From DASUZB01 sp036377075 (GTDB lineage: Bacteria > Actinomycetota > CALGFH01): DNA of 17,202 nt. Made by a program: the position numbers and the translations under genes. Of the stretch, positions 6,181 to 14,347 are shown in pieces. The stretch is from contig DASUZB010000015.1 of NCBI GenBank assembly GCA_036377075.1, positions 1 to 17,202 on the forward strand. The letters are read 5' to 3'. Position 1 is the stretch's first letter, and each line of letters begins with the position of its first letter. Below the pieces are notes generated by a model that saw only the letters and a list, made by a program, of their open reading frames with translations, was not told the origin of the DNA and did no database searches.

Positions 6181-7239
6181 TCAGCCCGCAACCCCTGCTT
6201 CGTCGTGGCCGGGCACCGGGCCCGAGTGCGCTGCGAGGGCGTACCGCACCGCCTGGGCCAGGGCCATCCCCTCGCCCGCCGACCACGCGCGTTCCAGCCG
6301 TTCGGGGTCGAGCGCGGCCGTCACGGCCGCGCGGCTGCGCTCGAAGTGCGGCGCCTCGTCCGGCGGCCACGCGTTCCCCTGCCGCCGCACGATCGCGGCG
6401 GCCGCACCCAGCAGCCCGGCCGCACGCTCGAACTCCCCGGTCTCGACGGCGATCGCCGCCAGCCCGTTCAGGCTGTAGGGGATCGCCCACTCGTCGCCGC
6501 GCCGCTCCTGGATCCGGAGTGCCTCGGTCGCCAGCTCCTCGGCGCGGGCAAGGTTGCCGAGCTGGCGCTCGACCATGCTCAGGTTGGAGGACTCCGTGCC
6601 GACGGACGCGACGTCGCCGAGCTCCCGGGCGAGCTCGATCCGCCGGGCCATGAGGTCGCGTGCCCGCGGCAGGTCGCCCCGCATCTGCGCGGCGACCCCA
6701 AGGACGTGCAGCGCGTTCGAGCGTCCCCTCAGGTCGTCGGTGCCGTCGACGACCTCGAGCGCCTCCTCGCACAGCGCCCGCGCCCAGTCCAGGGCGCCTT
6801 CGCGCAGGGCCACCCGTGCCAAGCCGCACAGCGCCAGGGCGGTCGCGGTCTGGTCGCCCAGCCGGCGCGCCAGCTCCAGGCCGCGCCCGATCAGCGAGCA
6901 CGCCTCCTCGTCGGCGCCCTGCCAGAAGGCCAGCATCCCGTCCTCGTACAGCGCGACGGCCCGCAGGCGGTCGTCGCTCGCGGCGGCCGCGAGGGCGCGG
7001 TCGAGCCACCTGCGTCCGGCGGCGGTGCGGCCCGTGGTCCTGAGGAACTCGGCGACCGCGCTGGCCATCGCGAGCGCCTCATCGCCGTGGCCGCGATCGA
7101 GCAGGCATTGGAATGCCGTTTCGAGCTCCTTGTACCTGCGGTGCAGCCGGTCCTGCCACACGCCCGCGTCGAGTCCCCTGAGCCCGCGGACCGCCTCCTC
7201 GGCGAACGACATGAGTGTCCGGGTCTCCCGTTCGTCCAT
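6181..7239 (-). CDS. TPR-repeat protein resembling the C-terminal half of STAND-type regulators
   Basis: A 352-residue all-helical protein. The opening FAEEAVRGLRGLDAGVWQDR, RYKELETAFQCLLDRG and GRTAAGRRWLDRALA match the linker region after the ATPase domain of large actinobacterial LuxR/BTAD-type regulators and cyclases. TPR-like repeats follow (ATALALCGLARVALREGALD, SNALHVLGVAAQMRGDLPRA, SSNLSMVERQLGNLARAEEL, NGLAAIAVETGEFERAAGLL). There is no ATPase or DNA-binding domain here. It is probably a protein-interaction module or a stand-alone remnant of a larger regulator. The start may be ATG 7239 (GGGGG upstream) or ATG 7212, with no strong ribosome site at either. It lies 117 bases downstream of the LuxR-type ATPase gene. 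Confidence 0.78.
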   Translation of the reverse strand: MDERETRTLMSFAEEAVRGLRGLDAGVWQDRLHRRYKELETAFQCLLDRGHGDEALAMASAVAEFLRTTGRTAAGRRWLDRALAAAASDDRLRAVALYEDGMLAFWQGADEEACSLIGRGLELARRLGDQTATALALCGLARVALREGALDWARALCEEALEVVDGTDDLRGRSNALHVLGVAAQMRGDLPRARDLMARRIELARELGDVASVGTESSNLSMVERQLGNLARAEELATEALRIQERRGDEWAIPYSLNGLAAIAVETGEFERAAGLLGAAAAIVRRQGNAWPPDEAPHFERSRAAVTAALDPERLERAWSAGEGMALAQAVRYALAAHSGPVPGHDEAGVAG

Positions 7240-7331
7240 CGCTCAGCCCCCGTTCGACGACCGCGCCATCGGCCGGGCGGTCGGAGTTACCGCCGGCACG
7301 CTACGGCGGGGCGCGCCGCGCCGGATCCGTG

Positions 7332-7364
7332 GGCGCTACCGAGACCGCGGCCGGCGCTACCGAG
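7332..7364. repeat. 12-bp direct repeat across the end of the LuxR-type gene
   Basis: GGCGCTACCGAG occurs at 7332-7343 and again at 7353-7364. The second copy contains the stop codon of the LuxR-type regulator. It is a short tandem-like duplication with a 21-base period and no obvious role. Confidence 0.5.
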
Positions 7365-9960
7365 CTTCGGCGTCGAGGACGCCGAGGCCGGCCGCCCGGG
7401 CGGCCGCCTCGCGCCGGGTCCCGACGCCGAGCTTGGCGAGCACCGCGGCGACGTGGCTGTCGACCGTGCGGGTGGACACCACCAGCCGGTCGGCGATCTC
7501 GGCGTTGGTGAGGCCGTTGCCGAGCAGCCGCAGCACCTGGAGCTGCCGCTCGGTGAGGCCGGCCGGGTTCTCCCGGGTGGCGCCGACGGGTCCCCGGGGG
7601 ACGTTGGTGACGCCCAGCTGGCGCAGCCCGGCGCGGACGATGCGGGCGAGCGGCGCGGCACCCAGCGCGTCCAGCTCGGCGAGCGCCGCCAGCCGGTCCC
7701 GCGGGTCGGGGCTCTCGGCCAGCGCGGCGGCGTGCTCGTACGGGTAGCCGGCCTCCCGCCACGCCGCCGCCGCCTCCCGCCAGCGCCCGGCCGCCTGCAG
7801 CGCGTACGGGTGCTCGGAGGCGGGTGGTGGCACCGCCTGCCCCGCCCTGGTCAGCCAGTAGCCCAGCTCGGCCTGCAGCGGGACGTGGCCCAGCCGGCGG
7901 GCGTCCTCGTGCACCGGCCCGGCGACGGCACGAACGGCGGCGTGGTCGCCGGCCAGCCAGGCCGCCTCGGCGCACGCCGCGGCCGCCGGCCCGGTGCGCT
8001 GCAGCTCCCGCAGCTCGACCGCGAGCGCCCACGCCTCCCGCAGCAGCTCGTCGCCGCCAGGCTCGCCCCGGCGCGCCCGCACCCGCCCCAGCACCGTCAG
8101 CGCCGGGCAGCGCTGCAGCGGGCCGCCGTCCAGCCCCCGCTTCGCCGCCCGAACGGCGTCGTCCCAGGCGGACCTGGCCACCTTCGCCTCGCCGAGCAGC
8201 ACGGAGAGGTAGCCGAGGAAGCCGAGGTGGCCGGAGCGCTCGGCGAGGCCGAGGCCGTCCGCCAGGGTCCGCTCGGCGTCGTCGAGGCGCAGGTCGTCGA
8301 GCTGGTGCCAGGCGAGGACGACGTAGGAGCGGCAGGCGTGCTCGACCTCGCCGGCGGCCAGCGCGACCCGCAGGCTCTCCTCCATCAACGACCACGCCGA
8401 GGGGTCGCCGAGCTGCCACCGCGCGGAACCGACGTTGGTGAGGGCATGGGACAGGGTCGCGGCGTCGCCGACCTCCCGGGCCAGGGCGATGGCGCGCTCG
8501 CCCACGGTGACGCAGTCGCCGGCGCGGTTGGCCAGCATGTGCAGCTGGGACTGGTTGCTGAGGCCCAGGGCGAGCAGCCGCCGGTCGCCGGCCGGCTCCA
8601 GCACGGCGATCGCCTCCGCGCCGGCGTCCTCGGCGGCGGCGCGGTCGCCGGCCCACCACTGGATCCGGGAGAGCCAGCGCAGGCCCGCCCCGAGCGCCCG
8701 CGGGTCGCCCAGCCACCGGCGCAGCTCGACCGCTTCGCGCTGAGCGGCGACCGCGGCTGCGGAGGTCCCGATCGTGTAGCACTCCACGGCGTACCGCTCC
8801 AGCAACTCGGCAAGCTCGGCCGCGGCGAACCGCTCCCGGTGCCGGAGCACCAGCCGGTAGTGGGCGGCCGCCTCGCGGTGGGCACCGGCGCCGGCCGCGT
8901 CGCGGGCCGCCAGCGGCCCGTACCGGACGATCACGTCCGGGTCGCCGGCCTCGGCCGCGTGGTGCACGATCCGGGACACGTCGGCGTCCTCGCGCCCGAC
9001 CAGCGCGTGCAGCACCCGCCGGTTCAGCTCCACCCGGCGCGCCACCGGCAGCGAGTCCGCGATCGCCCGGCGGGCGAGCTCGTGCCGGAACGCCACCGAG
9101 GTCGGCGACACCGTGAGCAGGCCGCGCTCCTCGGCCGCCGCCAGCGCGGCGATCCCGCCCGGCACCAGCGCGTCGACCAGCCACCGCTCGACCGTGGACG
9201 GGACCACGGCGAGCTGGTCGAGCGTGTCCTGGGTGGCCGCGTCCAGGCGGCGCGCCCGGGCAAGCACCGCATCGACGATCGTGGACGGGACGCGGTCGCC
9301 GTCCCCGGCCGCGAGCACCTCGGTGACGAAGAACGGGTTGCCGGACGTCATCGCGAACACCTGCCGGGTGTCGACCGGGCTCGCCGCGCCCAACCGCCGA
9401 ACCGCGTCCTCTGACAGGCGCCGAAGCGGCAGCCGGTGGACCCGACCCGAGGTGGATGCCTGCCCGAGCAGCTGCTGCAGGGGGTGCTCGCGGGTCAGCT
9501 CGTCGTCGCGGTAGGTCAGGACCAGGACGGCCGGCAGGTCGGCGATCCGGCGTGCCAGGTAGCGCAGCACGTCCAGGGTGGCCTCGTCGGCCCAGTGCAC
9601 GTCCTCGACGACCAGGACGGTCGGGTGCCCGGCCCAGTCGAGCTCCGCCCGCAACGCGGCCAGGACGGCGTCCCGCTCGCCGCCTTCCCGCAGCGCCCGG
9701 GTCAGCTCGGTGCCGACGCTGCCGACCAGGTCGCGCAACGGCCCCAAGGTCCGCGGCGTGCCCAGGTCGTCGCAGTGGCCGACCAGGACGCGCCCCGGCG
9801 CCGGCAACAGCCCGCGCAGCGCCCGGACCAGGCTCGACTTGCCGATGCCCGCCTCCCCGAGGATGAGCACCAGCCCGCCGTTGCCGGCCGCCGCGTCACG
9901 GGCGGCGGCGGCAAGCTCGGCAAGCTCGCGCTCACGTTCGAGCAACACGGACCCTGGCAC
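7357..9960 (-). CDS. large ATP-binding LuxR-type (LAL) transcriptional regulator
   Basis: An 867-residue STAND/LAL regulator. Walker A is GEAGIGKS (35-42) and Walker B is VLVVED followed by VHWADEATLD (115-130), with RYLARRIADLPAVLVLTYRD after it. A long helical, TPR-like middle runs from about 280 to 790. The C-terminal LuxR HTH (about 800-860) reads GLTERQLQVLRLLGNGLTNA, EIADRLVVSTRTVDSHVAAV. Such proteins are ligand- and ATP-gated activators of accessory gene sets. The start GTG 9960 has no clear ribosome site. GTG 9948, giving VLLERERELAEL, has a GGG just upstream and is a fair alternative. It begins 48 bases after the exporter gene on the same strand and is followed by the TPR gene, so partial co-transcription is possible. 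Confidence 0.93.
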   Translation of the reverse strand: MPGSVLLERERELAELAAAARDAAAGNGGLVLILGEAGIGKSSLVRALRGLLPAPGRVLVGHCDDLGTPRTLGPLRDLVGSVGTELTRALREGGERDAVLAALRAELDWAGHPTVLVVEDVHWADEATLDVLRYLARRIADLPAVLVLTYRDDELTREHPLQQLLGQASTSGRVHRLPLRRLSEDAVRRLGAASPVDTRQVFAMTSGNPFFVTEVLAAGDGDRVPSTIVDAVLARARRLDAATQDTLDQLAVVPSTVERWLVDALVPGGIAALAAAEERGLLTVSPTSVAFRHELARRAIADSLPVARRVELNRRVLHALVGREDADVSRIVHHAAEAGDPDVIVRYGPLAARDAAGAGAHREAAAHYRLVLRHRERFAAAELAELLERYAVECYTIGTSAAAVAAQREAVELRRWLGDPRALGAGLRWLSRIQWWAGDRAAAEDAGAEAIAVLEPAGDRRLLALGLSNQSQLHMLANRAGDCVTVGERAIALAREVGDAATLSHALTNVGSARWQLGDPSAWSLMEESLRVALAAGEVEHACRSYVVLAWHQLDDLRLDDAERTLADGLGLAERSGHLGFLGYLSVLLGEAKVARSAWDDAVRAAKRGLDGGPLQRCPALTVLGRVRARRGEPGGDELLREAWALAVELRELQRTGPAAAACAEAAWLAGDHAAVRAVAGPVHEDARRLGHVPLQAELGYWLTRAGQAVPPPASEHPYALQAAGRWREAAAAWREAGYPYEHAAALAESPDPRDRLAALAELDALGAAPLARIVRAGLRQLGVTNVPRGPVGATRENPAGLTERQLQVLRLLGNGLTNAEIADRLVVSTRTVDSHVAAVLAKLGVGTRREAAARAAGLGVLDAEAR

Positions 9961-10008
9961 GGCCCGAGTATGCCCGCCGACCCTGCGAGCGGCCAGAGGC
10001 GCGGCCCC

Positions 10009-11502
10009 TCAGACCTGCGCGGTCTCCTGCGAATCGGCGGGCTCGTCGGAGGTGGCGAGCCCGGCCTCGGCGGGCGCCGGCCGCGGGCGCAGCTGCGTCA
10101 CGGTGAGGGCGAAGGCGGCGACCACCAGGCCGACGCCGACGGCCAGGGCGAGGTGGTAGGCGCCGGTCAGCGCGGAGGCCGGCGAGGCGCCGCCGGCGAG
10201 CAGGCTGGCGTTGCGCGTGGTCGAGAGCGTGGTGAGGACGGCCAGGCCGAGCGCGCCGCCGACCTGCAGGGTGGTGTTGGCCAGGCCGGACGCGAGGCCG
10301 GAGTCGTCCGCGGTGGCGTCCGACATCGCCAGCGTCGTCAGCGACGGGAAGGAGAGGCCGGCGCCGACGCCGAGCAGGATCATCGACGGCAGGATGTCGC
10401 TCAGGTACTCGCCGTCCACCGGCGCGCGCCGCAGGAGCGCGAGCCCGGCCACGATCAGCGCCAGGCCGGGCAGCAGGGCCGCCCTGGCGCCGAAGCGCAC
10501 CGTGAGGCGCGCCGAGAACCCGAGCGACAGCGCCCCGATCGCCAGGGCGATGGGCAGGAAGGCGAGGCCGACCTCGAGGGGATCGAAGCCGAGCACGCGC
10601 TGCAGGTACAGCGCACCGAGGAAGAACATCCCCAGCATGCCGGCGACCATGAGGGCGAGGACCAGGTTGGCGACCGACACGGTGCGTGAGCGGAAGATGC
10701 GCAGCGGGATCAGCGGGTTGGGGGTGCGGGCCTCACGAACCACGAACGCGGCGAGCAGCGCGAGCGCGACGGTGCCGAGCCCCAGCGTGCGGCCCGAGGC
10801 CCAGCCGTGGTCGCTCGCTCCGAGGATGGTGTAGACCCCGAGCATCAGCGCGGCCACCACGAGCAGGGCGCCGGGCAGGTCGGCGCCCCGCTCCAGGCCG
10901 ATGCCCTGGTCGCGGTCGAGCAACCGCGACGCCAGCAGCGCCGCCGCCACGCCGATCGGGACGTTCACGAAGAAGATCCAGTGCCAGTTGATCGCCTGGG
11001 TGAGGACGCCGCCGGCGAGCAGCCCGATCGACGCCCCGGCAGACGCGACGAAGCTGTAGACGCCGATCGCCCTGGCCTGCTCGTCCGGCCGGGGGAACAT
11101 GGTCACGATCATCCCGAGGATCACCGCGGAGGTGGTGGCGCCCCCGACGCCCTGGACGAAGCGTGCCGCGATCAGCACTCCGGGGCTCTGCGCCAGGCCG
11201 CACAGCAGGGACGCCGCGGTGAAGGCGGCGAGGCCCGCCATGAAGACGCGCTTGCGGCCGACCAGGTCGCCGAGGCGTCCGGCGAGCAGCAGCAGGCCAC
11301 CGAAGGCGATCAGGTAGGCGTTGACGACCCAGGCGAGGCCCGACTGGGTGAAGCCGAGGTCGCTCTGGATCGACGGCAGGGCCACGTTCACGATCGTCTG
11401 GTCCAGCACGATCATGAGCATCCCCGTGCAGAGGATCAGCAGCGCGGTCCAGCGGCCCCTGTCACCCTTGCCCCGTACGGTCGTCCCTGTGGTCTGGGTC
11501 AT
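10009..11502 (-). CDS. MFS drug:H+ antiporter, DHA2 (14-helix) type
   Basis: A 497-residue inner-membrane exporter with about 14 hydrophobic segments. LDQTIVNVALP at 33-43 in helix 1 is the DHA2/EmrB-QacA signature. GRLGDLVGRKR (75-85) is MFS motif A. GASIGLLAGGVLTQ is the antiporter motif C, followed by WHWIFFVNVPIG, also characteristic. It probably expels hydrophobic drugs using proton exchange. I use ATG 11502 (MTQTTGTTVRG), with GAGGGACAGGCG before it; the frame opens further upstream but without a ribosome site. It lies downstream of a MarR gene, and both have a similar CGTACG palindrome ahead of them, which makes it the likely target of that repressor. Confidence 0.93.
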   Translation of the reverse strand: MTQTTGTTVRGKGDRGRWTALLILCTGMLMIVLDQTIVNVALPSIQSDLGFTQSGLAWVVNAYLIAFGGLLLLAGRLGDLVGRKRVFMAGLAAFTAASLLCGLAQSPGVLIAARFVQGVGGATTSAVILGMIVTMFPRPDEQARAIGVYSFVASAGASIGLLAGGVLTQAINWHWIFFVNVPIGVAAALLASRLLDRDQGIGLERGADLPGALLVVAALMLGVYTILGASDHGWASGRTLGLGTVALALLAAFVVREARTPNPLIPLRIFRSRTVSVANLVLALMVAGMLGMFFLGALYLQRVLGFDPLEVGLAFLPIALAIGALSLGFSARLTVRFGARAALLPGLALIVAGLALLRRAPVDGEYLSDILPSMILLGVGAGLSFPSLTTLAMSDATADDSGLASGLANTTLQVGGALGLAVLTTLSTTRNASLLAGGASPASALTGAYHLALAVGVGLVVAAFALTVTQLRPRPAPAEAGLATSDEPADSQETAQV

Positions 11503-11533
11503 CGCCTGTCCCTCGTCGGCACCACGAGGCACG

Positions 11534-11542
11534 ACCATAGCA
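11534..11542 (-). promoter_or_regulatory. possible extended -10 of the exporter promoter
   Basis: On the minus strand TGCTATGGT (11534-11542) fits an extended -10 (TGnTATnnT). It lies directly downstream of the palindromic operator candidate and about 30 bases before the exporter ATG. I see no convincing -35 element. Confidence 0.35.
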
Positions 11543-11565
11543 GATGATCCCGTACGAGATCATCT
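11542..11565. promoter_or_regulatory. palindromic operator candidate in the exporter promoter
   Basis: A 24-base inverted repeat with arms AGATGATC and GATCATCT around CCGTACGA; all positions pair except one. It adjoins the possible -10 of the exporter, 40 bases before its ATG. Its core ATCTCGTACGGGA (minus strand) recurs exactly upstream of the MarR gene, which strongly suggests a MarR binding site. Confidence 0.72.
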
Positions 11566-11580
11566 CTTATGTAACTATTA

Positions 11581-11623
11581 GGATTCGCCCCAGCGTCGGG
11601 CCGCCTGGCGACAGGGGCGATCC
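11581..11623 (-). terminator. hairpin after the MarR gene
   Basis: GGATTCGCCCC (11581-11591) and GGGGCGATCC (11614-11623) pair with a one-base bulge, and GTCG/CGAC pair inside. The hairpin lies just past the MarR stop on the minus strand and before the exporter operator. It has no T-run, as is common in actinobacteria. Confidence 0.45.
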
Positions 11624-11634
11624 GGAGCGGGCAG

Positions 11635-12147
11635 CTAGGCCCGCGGGGCGCGGCGCCGGACCGGCGGGGCGCAGGTGACCGGCTCGGACAGGCGTCCGGT
11701 CGCCAGCCTGGTGAGCGCGTCGAGGAAGACCTTCCGGTCCCGCGCGGGCAGCACGTCGAGCACGTCGGCGTGGATCCGGCGGGTGATCTCCTCGGCCTCG
11801 CGGACCTTGCGCGCGCCAGCCTCGGTCACCGCGATCACCCGGACGCGGCGGTCCTTGCTCGAAGGGCGGCGCCGGGCCAGGCCGGCCGCCTCGAGCTCGT
11901 CGAGCGTGACCACCATGGTGGTCTTGTCGAGGCCGACCATCCGCGCCAGTTCGGTCTGGGTGTGCGTCCCGCACATGGCGGTGGTGAGGACGGAGTGCGC
12001 CCGGGGCGAGATGCCCAGGCCCTCGAGCGCCGCGGTCAGCTCCGTGGTCAGGTTGTGGCTCGCGTGCGACAGCAGCCAGCAGAGGTTCGCGGTGAGCGGC
12101 TGCGGCACCGCGACGACCTCGTTGACCTGCTCGGTAGCTTGCTCCAT
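11635..12147 (-). CDS. MarR family regulator, probable repressor of the adjacent exporter
   Basis: A 170-residue winged-helix protein. SPRAHSVLTTAMCGTHTQTE, LARMVGLDKTTMVVTLDELE and AAGLARRRPSSKDRRVRVIA give the HTH, recognition helix and wing with the MarR-typical KDRR. VTEAGARKVREAEEITRRIH starts the C-terminal dimer helices. Cys23, Cys59 and Cys155 could allow redox sensing, but nothing proves it. ATG 12147 has no ribosome site. A TAGCAT -10-like hexamer only six bases upstream suggests a leaderless transcript. It precedes the DHA2 exporter, and the same operator core lies before each gene, the pattern of an autoregulated exporter repressor. Confidence 0.9.
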   Translation of the reverse strand: MEQATEQVNEVVAVPQPLTANLCWLLSHASHNLTTELTAALEGLGISPRAHSVLTTAMCGTHTQTELARMVGLDKTTMVVTLDELEAAGLARRRPSSKDRRVRVIAVTEAGARKVREAEEITRRIHADVLDVLPARDRKVFLDALTRLATGRLSEPVTCAPPVRRRAPRA

Positions 12148-12156
12148 GGAGCGATG

Positions 12157-12169
12157 CTATCACCGATAG
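12157..12169. repeat. small inverted repeat just upstream of the MarR start
   Basis: CTATC and GATAG flank ACC (plus strand), 10 bases upstream of the MarR start codon and overlapping its possible -10. It could be a second regulator contact or chance. Confidence 0.3.
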
Positions 12170-12181
12170 GTCAACAACAAT

Positions 12182-12203
12182 ATAATCTCGTACGGGACGA
12201 TCT
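12182..12203. promoter_or_regulatory. second CGTACG operator candidate, upstream of the MarR gene
   Basis: The 13 bases ATCTCGTACGGGA at 12185-12197 are identical to the core of the operator before the exporter, seen there on the minus strand. The outer arms diverge, so this copy is a less perfect palindrome (ATAATC / GATCT arms). It is about 40 bases upstream of the MarR start, suited to autoregulation. Confidence 0.65.
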
Positions 12204-12241
12204 GTGGTCCCGGAGGTTCCGGTCTGGGGGCATGCGACGGG

Positions 12242-13006
12242 TCAGGCGACCGGCGCTCGGGTGAGCGTCACGCCGCGCTCCTCGGCGAGCCGTCTGGCCG
12301 CCGTGACCAGGGCGGCGTTGTCGGGGGCGAGAGAGCCGTCGGGGAGCCGGAGGGTGTCCTCCAGCCCGACGCGGACGTCCAGCCCGCGGTCGAGGGCGAC
12401 CTCGAGCAGCGGCCAGGTGGCGGCCTCCATCCCGTGCAGCAGGAGCGGGACGCGCGCGCCGGCGGCGCGCAGCACCCGTTCGGTCGCGTCCGCGTTGGCC
12501 AGGGCCGCGGCCGGGTCCCCCTCCTGCGGCTCGAGCATGACGCGCAGGGTGCGGCCGGCGAGCCCGCTGCGCACCAGCAGGTGGGCGTCGTCCGGGTTCC
12601 AGAGCCCGGCCTCCACCCCGATGCCGCGCTCGTGCAGCACGTGGGCGAGTTGGACCGCGCCGGGCTCGCCGAGGTTCACGGAGGCGAAGTCGGGCGGGAC
12701 CTGCCACTGCTCGATGATGGCGAGGCGCCGTGCCGGGTCGGGTTCGATCCACGCGCCGGTGGTCAGGCCGACCGGAAGGCCGGGACAGGCCGCCCGGATG
12801 CTGGCCACCGCGTGCCCGCACGGTCCGGGCGCGAGCGTCTGCCTGCCGTCCGGGCCGCGCGGGTGGACGTGCACCGCCGCCGCGCCGGCGGCGGCCGCCG
12901 CGGCAGCGTCCTGGCCGAGCTGGCTGGGGGTGACCGGCAGGGCGGGGTGCGCACCCTGCTCGCGGGTGCCGTTCGAGCACACCTTGAGGAGCACGATCCG
13001 GTCCAC
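12242..13006 (-). CDS. BKACE family beta-keto acid cleavage enzyme
   Basis: A 254-residue TIM-barrel protein of the BKACE family (formerly DUF849; Kce-like). These Zn enzymes cleave a beta-keto acid with acetyl-CoA to give acetoacetate and a CoA thioester. VHVHPRGPDG puts His46 and His48 where the family's zinc ligands lie. RVGLEDT supplies Glu216 as the likely third ligand, and VCSNGTREQGAHPALPVTP is the usual N-terminal loop. GTG 13006 has GGGGAGG eight bases upstream; the open frame before it is not protein-like. At 254 residues it is somewhat shorter than typical members. Its keto acid cannot be inferred. It lies upstream of the MarR/exporter pair on the same strand, but the operator between suggests separate control. 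Confidence 0.88.
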   Translation of the reverse strand: MDRIVLLKVCSNGTREQGAHPALPVTPSQLGQDAAAAAAAGAAAVHVHPRGPDGRQTLAPGPCGHAVASIRAACPGLPVGLTTGAWIEPDPARRLAIIEQWQVPPDFASVNLGEPGAVQLAHVLHERGIGVEAGLWNPDDAHLLVRSGLAGRTLRVMLEPQEGDPAAALANADATERVLRAAGARVPLLLHGMEAATWPLLEVALDRGLDVRVGLEDTLRLPDGSLAPDNAALVTAARRLAEERGVTLTRAPVA

Positions 13007-13135
13007 TGGCGATCCTCCCCAGGCGGCGAACGGCGGGGCGCCGGCTCGCGGGCTCGCCGCGCTACCTCCACCGGCGGACGGCACGCTCGCGTCGCAGTCT
13101 AGGCGCTCGGTCCGCCTGGCGGGAGGGGTCCGTCG

Positions 13136-14287
13136 TCAGGGATTGGCCGACAAGCCGGTGCAGTTCCGCAGGGCGCGCCACGACGCCTGCGCGCGCGCCG
13201 CCTCGGCGCCGGCGAGCGGGATCGGGACGCCTCCGGAGATGCGCGCCGGCGTCCAGCGGACGCCGGTCACCGCCCGGCCCCGCACGGTGAGGGTGAGCAC
13301 GCCCGACTCGGCGCCGAGGCCGCCACGGGCGTAGAAGACGAAGTTGCCAAGCCCGTAGCTGACGTAGGCGCCGTCGAGGAAGCCCGCGCCGAGCAGGACG
13401 TGGGCGTGGGACCCGACCACGACGTCGGCGCCGGCGGCGACCAGGCGCGGTGCCAGCGCGCGCTGGCGTGAGATCGGGCAGGTGCCGCCCTCCTTGCCCC
13501 AGTGCAGGAACACCACCACCGTGTCGGAGGTGCGGCGGACCGCACGAACCGCCGCCAGCAGGCGGTCCTCCTGGTAGGCGGAGGCGAGCCCGGGCTTGCC
13601 CGGACCGGCGCTCCAGGCGGCGGCGAGGCTGGAGTCGAGCACCTGGGTGGCGCCGATGACCGCGATGCGCTGGCCCTTCACCGTAGCGGCGTGGGCCCCG
13701 AAGGCCTGGGTGGCGTCCCGCCCGATGCCGACCACCGGGAAGTGGGCCGCCTGGGCGGCGGCCAGGGAGTCCCGCAGCCCGGTGGCGCCGAAGTCCTCGC
13801 CGTGGTTGTTGGCCATGGTGGCGACGTCGACGCCCGCGCCCTGCAGGGCGCGGAACGCGCTCGGCGGGGCGCGGAAGTTGAACTCCTTGCCGGCGGGGGT
13901 GCCGCCGGTGGTCACCGCCGTCTCGAGGTTGACCATCGCCAGGTCCGCCTCGCGCAGCACGGACGCGATCGGCCCGAGCGCGGTCGCCGGATCGCGCTCC
14001 AAGCGGCCGCGGATCACGCCCTCGAAGTGCACGTCACCACCGAACGCGAGCGTCACCGGGGTCCCGGTGGGCTGGCGAGGCCCGTTCCCGGCCGGCTGCC
14101 TGACGGTGGTCGGCGTGGCGGTGATGGCCGTGCCCGCCACCGAGCTGGGCGGGTCGGTCACCGCGCTCGGCCCGGAGCCGCCGGCGCAACCGGCGAGCAG
14201 GGCGAGCGTGAGGAACGCGGCGAACGCGAGCGCGCGGCGTCGGGGGTCCGGGTCGTGCGCACCTGACACGGCGGGGGGCTCCATCAT
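13136..14287 (-). CDS. CapA-type (PgsA/poly-gamma-glutamate capsule family) lipoprotein
   Basis: A 383-residue predicted lipoprotein. Arg-rich RRR, a hydrophobic stretch (ALAFAAFLTLALLAGC) and the lipobox LAGC put lipid-modified Cys34 at the cell surface. A Ser/Thr/Pro-rich linker follows. The CapA domain shows VTLAFGGDVHFEGVIRG, LAMVNLETAVT, ATMANNHGEDFG, VVVFLHWGKE, VVVGSHAHVLLG and YGLGNFVFYARGG, the metallophosphoesterase-like motifs of this family. Some relatives act in polyglutamate capsule or cell-envelope processes; the role here is unknown because no capB/capC is nearby. I chose ATG 14287. A TTG at 14347 directly abutting the upstream stop codon would allow coupling but adds a non-signal-like N-terminus. 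Confidence 0.85.
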   Translation of the reverse strand: MMEPPAVSGAHDPDPRRRALAFAAFLTLALLAGCAGGSGPSAVTDPPSSVAGTAITATPTTVRQPAGNGPRQPTGTPVTLAFGGDVHFEGVIRGRLERDPATALGPIASVLREADLAMVNLETAVTTGGTPAGKEFNFRAPPSAFRALQGAGVDVATMANNHGEDFGATGLRDSLAAAQAAHFPVVGIGRDATQAFGAHAATVKGQRIAVIGATQVLDSSLAAAWSAGPGKPGLASAYQEDRLLAAVRAVRRTSDTVVVFLHWGKEGGTCPISRQRALAPRLVAAGADVVVGSHAHVLLGAGFLDGAYVSYGLGNFVFYARGGLGAESGVLTLTVRGRAVTGVRWTPARISGGVPIPLAGAEAARAQASWRALRNCTGLSANP

Positions 14288-14347
14288 CGGCGGTCCAGCA
14301 TCCCGGGGACGGGCGAAGCCTCCCACGCCCGGACCGGAGGCTGCCAA

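Noticed and set aside
6205..9414. A 1069-codon plus-strand open frame
   Set aside because: It lies antisense to the TPR and LuxR-type genes, is Arg/Gly/Pro/Gln-rich without any domain, and results from the absence of stops in very GC-rich DNA.
9436..10689. A 417-codon plus-strand open frame
   Set aside because: It is antisense to the ATPase domain and exporter genes, low complexity, and crosses two real genes.
13107..13135. Possible hairpin CCGCC-T-GGCGG after the CapA-type gene
   Set aside because: The loop would be a single base, so the usable stem is too short to call a terminator.
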